Assembly: GCA_017882055.1 (NCBI GenBank)
Contig: JADGQE010000124.1
Coordinates: 1-9,762, forward strand
Direction: 5' to 3'
From: Thermoflexales bacterium
GTDB lineage: Bacteria; Chloroflexota; Anaerolineae; Fen-1058
Length of the DNA: 9,762 nucleotides
Numbering within the stretch: the stretch's first letter is position 1; every line of letters begins with the position of its first letter. Below the pieces are notes generated by a model. That model was given only the letters and a program-made list of their open reading frames with translations. It ran no database searches and was not told the DNA's origin. The translations under genes were made by a program, and so were the position numbers. Below, in pieces: positions 5,083-9,762 of the stretch.

Positions 5083-6492
5083 ATGACAAATGCAGCTCAA
5101 TACCAGCGATCCGTCCGGCGCGTGCTGATCGGCATCATGGTACTCAATCTGATCGTCACGGCGATCAAGTTCTTTGTCGGCGCGCTGACCGGCTCGATCG
5201 CGGTGCTGGCCGATGCGTTTAACGCGCTGGTCGATTCGTCGTCGAACGTGATCGGCTTGCTCGGCATTCACGCCGCGTCCCAACCGCCCAATCCCGATCA
5301 TCCTTACGGTCATCGCAAGTACGAGACGATTGCCACGCTCGGTATTGCCGGCTTGATGCTGCTCGTAGGCTGGGAGGTCTTGAGAGACATCGTTGATCGA
5401 TTGCGCGGCGGTGCGATACCTACGCTGTCGATCGAGTCGCTCGTGCTCATACTGCTGACGCTGCCGTTGAATATGTTCATCGTTTCATACGAAGGCCGGC
5501 GCGGGCGTGAACTGGGCAGCGATGTATTGGTGGCCGATGCGACCGGCACGCGCGTCAATATTTTTGTTTCGCTCTCGGCGTTGATTGGACTGATCGGCTC
5601 GCAGTTCGGCCTGCCGTGGCTGGATGTGGTGGTCGCGGTGGGCATTGTCATCTACGTCGTGCGGACGGCGGGCCGGATCCTGCGCGAAACATCCGATGTG
5701 CTCACCGACAGCGTGGTGGCCGATCCCCATCTCGTCGAAGATGTCGCGCGCGGCGTGCCCGGCGTGTGGAATGCGAGCCAGGTCCGCAGTCGCGGCCGCG
5801 ATGACGATGTGCATCTCGATCTCAATATCAAGGTCGATCCGGCCATGGCGACCGAGCAGGCGCATGCGATTGCGAGCGAGGTCGAGCGCCAGTTGAAAGA
5901 ACAGGTTCCCGGCCTCGTGGATGCCGTGGTGCACATTGAACCCGGCTCGCAAGCGCCGCTGTCTGAATGGGACGCGATCGCAGTCCGGCTGCGGGCCATT
6001 GCCGACGGGCTGGGTTTGGGCGTACACAACATTCATGTGAATGTCGTGCCGGAAGGTTACTCGGTCGACATTGACGTCGAGGTCAACGCCGCATTTTCGT
6101 TGTTCACCTCGCACGATCTGGTAAGTCAATTCGAGGCGCGGGCACGGATTGAACTGCCCCGGCTGCGCGAGATTTTTACCCACATCGAGCCGATGCTGCC
6201 CGGCACGCTGGTCGTGCCGATGACCGGCCCGGAAGCCGGCGCGTTGCGCGCGACGATTATGCGTATCGGCGATGAAGTGTGTGGCCCCGGCGCGAGCCAC
6301 AACGTGATGCTGCGCCGCAGCCGCACGTCGAACGCGATCGATGCTTCGCTGCACTGTTCCCTGCCGGGCGATTCGGCCGTCGTCGCGGCCCATCTGGTGG
6401 CGGAGCAGCTCGAGCGGCGTCTCCGCACCGAATTGCCTCTACTTGATCACATCACGATCCACGTCGAACCGCCGGGGGCGAAAGATGAGTGA
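5083..6492 (+). CDS. CDF-family cation transporter homologue with three tandem C-terminal domains
   Basis: The 469-residue protein starts at an ATG six bases after AGGGA (5072-5076). The amino half is a cation diffusion facilitator membrane domain: six hydrophobic segments between about 13 and 195, the family loop PDHPYGHRKYE (71-81), and TM5 ADATGTRVNIFVSL (151-164). Family members export zinc, iron, manganese or other divalent metals by proton antiport. Two oddities stand out. The tetrahedral site A normally uses (D/H/N)xxxD in TM2 and HxxxD or DxxxD in TM5. Here TM2 has N47 and D51, but TM5 has G155 and N159, so both TM5 ligands are missing. In addition, instead of one cytoplasmic ZT-dimer domain there are three in tandem (about 210-288, 295-372 and 385-464), each ending in HIEP or HVEP. 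That makes the protein about 170 residues longer than usual. Its metal, or even its transport ability, is open. Confidence 0.85.
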   Translation: MTNAAQYQRSVRRVLIGIMVLNLIVTAIKFFVGALTGSIAVLADAFNALVDSSSNVIGLLGIHAASQPPNPDHPYGHRKYETIATLGIAGLMLLVGWEVLRDIVDRLRGGAIPTLSIESLVLILLTLPLNMFIVSYEGRRGRELGSDVLVADATGTRVNIFVSLSALIGLIGSQFGLPWLDVVVAVGIVIYVVRTAGRILRETSDVLTDSVVADPHLVEDVARGVPGVWNASQVRSRGRDDDVHLDLNIKVDPAMATEQAHAIASEVERQLKEQVPGLVDAVVHIEPGSQAPLSEWDAIAVRLRAIADGLGLGVHNIHVNVVPEGYSVDIDVEVNAAFSLFTSHDLVSQFEARARIELPRLREIFTHIEPMLPGTLVVPMTGPEAGALRATIMRIGDEVCGPGASHNVMLRRSRTSNAIDASLHCSLPGDSAVVAAHLVAEQLERRLRTELPLLDHITIHVEPPGAKDE

Positions 6493-6504
6493 TCGGATAA
6501 CAAG

Positions 6505-6589
6505 GTGACAAGGTGAAGGAGTGACGGGGTGATCTGACGAGTAACTACACTTTGTCACCCGGTCACCCTGTCACCTGGTCATCCGGTCA
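6505..6589. repeat. Inverted arrays of 8-bp GTGAC repeats between convergent genes
   Basis: On the plus strand GTGA begins at 6505, 6513, 6521 and 6529, an exact 8-base period (GTGACAAG, GTGAAGGA, GTGACGGG, GTGATCTG). After a spacer of about 18 bases the same unit appears inverted, with TCAC or TCA(T/G) at 6555, 6563, 6571, 6579 and 6587, again every 8 bases. The arms can fold: 6521-6532 pairs with 6563-6574 at 11 of 12 positions, and other registers are possible. Placed between two convergent stops (6492 and 6595), it could serve as a bidirectional terminator. The period and the inverted arrangement look like an expanded short tandem repeat. Confidence 0.8.
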
Positions 6590-6594
6590 GTTGT

Positions 6595-8808
6595 TTACCA
6601 CAACCTGATCTGTGTCGCCGGTTGTTCGATGGGTGGTTCAAGGCCAAACGCTAACGCGAAAGTGTTGAGCGATAGATCAGTGTCTTCGGCGATGTGACGC
6701 AGCGAACTCAATTTCAGCAGCTGCCACGCATCCATCACCTTCTTCAGTCGAACGTCGCGCCCGATTTTGTGCTGCAACAGCGTGGCCCGTCCGCCCGGCA
6801 GAACCAGCACGCCCGCCGCTTGATGCAGCAGCAAGTCGATCTCGGCTGTCGCCGTGATGACAAACGCGTGAACGATTTCGCCCGACTGCCGCCAGGTGAC
6901 GCGCCGTCTCTCAGCCTCAGGCTGATCCGCCATCACCTCAAAGCCCAGGCGCTTGCCAACGGTTTCGAGATCATGCCTCGCCCGGACCGAATCGATCGCG
7001 CGGGCCTGGGCAGAATCTTCGGCCCTGAGCCGCACCCGACCGGCTTCCGGCTCATCCGAATACGAGTGAAGACACATCGCCAGCAACCAGCGATCGGGGG
7101 TGAGGTGATCGGGGAAGCGCCGGTAGACTTCGCGCAGCAGATCGTCGCTGGGCCATTCGACGCGCGATTGTAACAATTCCAGCAAGGCGAGTTCAACTCG
7201 ATCAGCCAGCGGGGTTTGAAGGGACGGTGGGTCCTTCAGCCACCACGTGTGCGGGTCCAACGCCGTCAGGGGCGAATCGGCTGAAGTGAAGGCGGCTTTG
7301 ATCGATTCACGCACAAACGTCAGCGGCAGTTGCTCGCCCTCCGGCAAACGCGCGGCCTGTGCCAGTAGATCGCTTTGTCCCAGTGCGGCGAAGAGGCCGG
7401 CGTGCAGGGTCAGTTGATCGGTCGGCTCGGCGCGGTCGCGCAGAATGCGTCGCGCCGCAGCGCGTGCCAGGGTGTGAATGCCGGTGGACAACAGGCCGGA
7501 TGGTTCGGGCGCGATGGCCGGCGGAGCGTGGGTCGGTCGCCAGGTGACACGCAGGCCGTCGTGTGGATCGCACACGGCGTGTTCGATCACGTGATGCGCA
7601 GCCGCCGCGGCGAGTGACACGCTTTCCAGAATCGATTCGTCGCCGGCGAAAGCCATGACGCTGCGCGCATCATCTTTCAGCGTTGCCTGGAGCGCGCTGA
7701 GGGCGGACGCAATCGCCCGCCACTGCCAATCCCAGTTGGTGCGCTTGTGTGACAGCAACGGCAGCAAGCCGCCGGCGGCTGATTTGTTCCACAGCCACGC
7801 AGTCCACGCCGTACTGAGCGACCAGAAAGTCGGCCGGGGCAGCGGCGGATGACTGAGCAACAACTGAATCGACTTCGGCGGAAGGAGCCGCGCCAGCTCG
7901 CGCGCAGGCTCGGCCAGCAGTGAGACGGCGGGCTGATCGGAGGCCAGCAGTGTCATAAGCGGCGCTGGAGCGCCGGAGTGAACGAGAGCCGGTGTGCGGC
8001 AAAGATTTTCCAATTCAAGCCAGACGTTTCTCTCGACAAAACGGGGCGGTGCTCTCAAACTGCCGGCCGGTCGCGGAATGTCGTCCGGCGAATGAAGCGA
8101 AGTACAAGCCTCCAGGGTTGCCAGCAGGGCGGGCCGCAGCGCGGATCGATCGGCTTCGGACAGGCCATCGATCTTAAGCACGATGTCGCCGATGGCGGCC
8201 AGATTGCGCGGCGTGTAAGCGTCGAGAATCTCGCTCACGCGATCGGCTTCCTCGCTCTGGCGATCGATCACGCGGGCGTGCAAGAGCCAGAACGACAGGC
8301 CGCGCGGTTCGAAGCGCCGCGCTCTGGTCACATCGGCTTCGTCGATCGGGCCGCTGAGTTCGCCGCACGCTTCACACTGCACCCGCTTTTCAAGCGGCGT
8401 GTTTTGATCGCGATCCCAGATAAACGCCTGGGCGAGGGCGGCTTTTCCACAGCGGGGACAACGGGCGGCGTATTGCGCCAGAACATGATCGCGCAAACGC
8501 TCGGCGCCTTTGTGCGTATCGGCCAGATGCGTCAACGCGGAGCGAGCATCGATCGGCCACAACGTGGCCTCGATCGCCAGCAAGTTGATGGGGTTAAACG
8601 AAGCCGCGATGACGCGGCGGCCCGCTTCGAGCGCGGCCTGAATCACATTGACGCTGTTGCAGAACGGATCGAGGATCACGTCGCCGGGGCGCGAGTACAC
8701 GTCGATCGCGGCGCGCGCCACCGAAAGCGGCACGGCGGCGCCGGGTGGAAACGCCTCGGCCAGAATGCGCAGCGGCGGCGGGTCATCGGATGGGACAAAG
8801 TATTGCAT
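6595..8808 (-). CDS. Degenerate zinc-ribbon DNA methyltransferase homologue (probable pseudoenzyme)
   Basis: The 737-residue protein has the layout of the zinc-ribbon N4/N6 DNA methyltransferases seen in Chloroflexota. It begins with a Rossmann start (VARAAIDVYSRPGDVILDPF, 30-49), followed by a zinc ribbon (C117, C120, C145, C148) and the segment DAYTPRNLAAIGDIV (196-210). The motif IV region is at about 310-328, and a long C-terminal part includes DPHTWWLKDPP (518-528), RRFPDHLTP (563-571) and VLPGGRATLLQHK (669-681). The key motifs are broken. The usual DPFCGSGTT reads DPFCNSVNV (47-55). The acidic ribose-binding residue after the next strand is Ser70 (AASFNP). The catalytic (D/N)PP(Y/F/W) reads HPPL (320-323). 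The frame is nonetheless unbroken at full length, implying a retained non-catalytic role such as DNA binding. The start ATG at 8808 lies just below an extended -10 box. No restriction gene adjoins it. Confidence 0.82.
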   Translation of the reverse strand: MQYFVPSDDPPPLRILAEAFPPGAAVPLSVARAAIDVYSRPGDVILDPFCNSVNVIQAALEAGRRVIAASFNPINLLAIEATLWPIDARSALTHLADTHKGAERLRDHVLAQYAARCPRCGKAALAQAFIWDRDQNTPLEKRVQCEACGELSGPIDEADVTRARRFEPRGLSFWLLHARVIDRQSEEADRVSEILDAYTPRNLAAIGDIVLKIDGLSEADRSALRPALLATLEACTSLHSPDDIPRPAGSLRAPPRFVERNVWLELENLCRTPALVHSGAPAPLMTLLASDQPAVSLLAEPARELARLLPPKSIQLLLSHPPLPRPTFWSLSTAWTAWLWNKSAAGGLLPLLSHKRTNWDWQWRAIASALSALQATLKDDARSVMAFAGDESILESVSLAAAAAHHVIEHAVCDPHDGLRVTWRPTHAPPAIAPEPSGLLSTGIHTLARAAARRILRDRAEPTDQLTLHAGLFAALGQSDLLAQAARLPEGEQLPLTFVRESIKAAFTSADSPLTALDPHTWWLKDPPSLQTPLADRVELALLELLQSRVEWPSDDLLREVYRRFPDHLTPDRWLLAMCLHSYSDEPEAGRVRLRAEDSAQARAIDSVRARHDLETVGKRLGFEVMADQPEAERRRVTWRQSGEIVHAFVITATAEIDLLLHQAAGVLVLPGGRATLLQHKIGRDVRLKKVMDAWQLLKLSSLRHIAEDTDLSLNTFALAFGLEPPIEQPATQIRLW

Positions 8809-8814
8809 ACAGAA

Positions 8815-8823
8815 AGTATAGCA
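8815..8823 (-). promoter_or_regulatory. Extended -10 promoter for the methylase-like gene, leaderless
   Basis: On the minus strand TGCTATACT (8823-8815) is an extended -10 box with no good -35. The normal start point, about seven bases on, falls on or next to the A of the ATG at 8808. No Shine-Dalgarno is present. The arrangement mirrors the one in front of the repair gene at 2124-2142. Confidence 0.6.
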
Positions 8824-8829
8824 TGATAG

Positions 8830-9219
8830 GCGATATGGCTGCGCGCCGTGGCGCTGGCGATTGATGTTACCGATACGGGTGACACGCCGCGTGCGCTGCC
8901 GAAAGCGGTCGAGATGGGCAAAGGCCCGGCCATCAAGCTACAGGACTCCGGCATGATCGTCGATCCGCGCGTGAAGGAGTGGATGATAAAACGAGCGCGC
9001 GAAGCCCAGATTCCCTATCAACTTGAGATCCTGCGCAGCGGCACGACCGATGCGCAGGCCATCCAGATTTCGCGCGACGGCATTCCGACCGGATCGCTCT
9101 CGGTGCCGTGCCGCTACATACACAGTCCATCGGAGATGGTGGACATGGCGGACGTGGAGAATAGTGTGAGATTGTTGGTGGAATTGGTGAAGAAGTCGAT
9201 CGTGATAAGTGACGAGTGA
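8830..9219 (+). pseudogene. M42-family metallo-aminopeptidase, C-terminal fragment
   Basis: M42 peptidases are cytosolic dinuclear-metal aminopeptidases of about 350 residues that form tetrahedral particles. The frame, open from 8830 (AYGLRAVALAIDVTDTGDTP), matches only the final third of the family. It includes the metal-ligand aspartate in IDVTDTGD (bases 8863-8865), RSGTTDAQAIQISRDGIPTG, and the histidine ligand in RYIHSPSEMVD (9121-9123). The first 220 or so residues, with the other metal ligands and the catalytic Glu-Glu pair, are missing. A stop lies in frame at 8827, and the leftward methylase-like gene begins at 8808. A GTG at 8848 could in principle start a 123-residue product, but it would be inactive. 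The homology is undamaged up to its natural end, so truncation is probably recent. Confidence 0.85.
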
Positions 9220-9254
9220 AAGCGGGTCTTCTGACTTGAGCAGGAAAACACCCG

Positions 9255-9516
9255 AAACAAGCCATCGACGAATTCTAGCGCGGCCCTTCTGCAGATATTC
9301 GTGCGAGCGATGCACGGGGCTGCGCGTTTGAAAACCAACGCTGGTCTTCCAACCCCGCTCCGCAAACAGCGCGTGCGTTTCGGTGGGCGTGCGGCGATAT
9401 TCCATGAAGGGGCGATTTCCGGGGAAATCGATCATTTCGATCGGGCCGGCGAGCAGCACTTCGCCTTGCTGATACAGTCGCGCCACGCCGGGATGCTTGA
9501 TGCTTGTCCTCTTAAG
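9255..9516 (-). pseudogene. sat: Sulfate adenylyltransferase (ATP sulfurylase) internal fragment, frameshifted
   Basis: Read leftwards, the frame from about 9516 gives HPGVARLYQQGEVLLAGPIE, then FMEYRRTPTETHALF and the family signature GWKTSVGFQTRSPVHRSHEY, followed by LQK. This is the sulfate/ATP-binding core of ATP sulfurylase, the first enzyme of sulfate activation. The usual QTRNP motif has become QTRSP, while the two histidines of HRxHEY remain. After Lys at 9288-9286 an extra G (9285) shifts the frame; homology resumes as AALEFVDGLF in the next frame and is lost by about 9255. Both the start and the C-terminal two thirds of the gene are absent, so this is a decayed internal piece. On its upstream side it is fused to the methyltransferase fragment. 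Confidence 0.8.
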
Positions 9517-9524
9517 ATCGCCGT

Positions 9525-9762
9525 GATGTATGCTTCCGGCACGAAGTGAAGAATACGCCGATTACGAACTATCCAGTCAAAGGATAAGGCGTCAAGGTGC
9601 TGCCAGGCAACAACGAGCAACCGATGGCGAATCTGCGCATTACAGATGGGGCATACAATGCCGTAGAGCCATTTATTGCTGAGAAAGCGCCAGCCGCACA
9701 CGTTGCATTCGAGCCGTGGCGGAAACGCAATTGGCAACGCTCGTGTACGCCGATAGATCGGC
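9525..9762 (-). pseudogene. Zinc-ribbon SAM-dependent methyltransferase, N-terminal fragment
   Basis: The leftward frame is open to the right window edge and encodes a zinc ribbon: ECNVCGWRFLSNKWLYGIVC, then PICNAQIRHRLLVVAW. The four cysteines come in two CxxC pairs, followed by RHRLL and RILHFVPEA. This is the amino-terminal module of a family of class I SAM methyltransferases (C..CG, C..C, RHRLL, then a LHFAPE-type strand) common near sugar or cell-wall gene clusters. Homology stops at PEA (9531), before the SAM-binding and catalytic part, and the sequence then runs into the ATP sulfurylase remnant. The frame continues upstream of the TTG at 9737 as IYRRTRA, so the true start lies outside the window. 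Without the Rossmann domain it cannot be catalytic. Confidence 0.75.

Noticed and set aside
5485..6393. Long minus-strand open frame of 302 codons inside the transporter gene
   Set aside because: It is a GC-rich shadow on the opposite strand: low-complexity Arg/His/Asp/Gln composition, no motif, and the plus-strand transporter is unmistakable.
6505..6589. CRISPR array
   Set aside because: The units are only 8 bp, contiguous without spacers, and inverted halfway.
7978..8826. Plus-strand open frame of 282 codons opposite the methylase-like gene
   Set aside because: It is antisense shadow coding, Arg/Gly-rich with no recognisable domain, no ribosome binding site and no promoter.
8938..9254. 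Continuation of the ATP sulfurylase frame leftwards across the M42 remnant
   Set aside because: After the extra base at 9285 this frame no longer matches the family, and below about 9219 it is antisense to the peptidase fragment.

Overview
The window looks like chromosomal DNA of a free-living bacterium, most probably of the Chloroflexota. That is an inference from three things: the Flp-type pilin, the style of the zinc-ribbon DNA-methylase homologue, and the abundance of short palindromic intergenic repeats. There is no rRNA or tRNA gene to prove it. Genes are moderately to strongly GC-rich, except for the insertion sequence on the left, which looks more AT-rich and has its own codon style.

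Layout. Positions 1-76 hold the start of a small gene read leftwards and cut by the window edge. Positions 91-1851 are a complete insertion sequence with 30-bp terminal inverted repeats; its DDE transposase lies in two overlapping frames joined by a canonical A-AAA-AAA -1 slip site. Immediately after it, 1876-2022 is a small MITE-like palindromic element. Then come an endonuclease III-type DNA repair gene (2142-2894, probably leaderless) and a coupled two-helix membrane protein (2891-3526). Leftward from there run an orphan Flp pilin gene (3596-3748, with its own promoter and terminator) and a monoacylglycerol-lipase-like hydrolase (3877-4761). The hydrolase has a leader of about 220 bases containing a remarkable cluster of nested hairpins (4793-4983). 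Back-to-back promoters at 4991-5055 drive this gene and a rightward CDF-family transporter (5083-6492).

The transporter and the next gene converge on an inverted array of 8-bp repeats (6505-6589). That next gene (6595-8808, leftward) is a full-length homologue of zinc-ribbon DNA methyltransferases in which the SAM-binding and catalytic motifs all appear ruined. The right end, 8830-9762, is a gene graveyard: a 5'-truncated M42 peptidase, an internal frameshifted piece of ATP sulfurylase, and an amino-terminal piece of a zinc-ribbon SAM methyltransferase, packed end to end.

There is no single obvious pathway. The genes most worth following are two apparent pseudoenzymes (the transporter lacking its usual site-A metal ligands but carrying three tandem C-terminal domains, and the degenerate DNA methylase), the structured leader RNA or palindromic repeat in front of the hydrolase, and the pilin gene whose best ribosome binding site points to the wrong frame.
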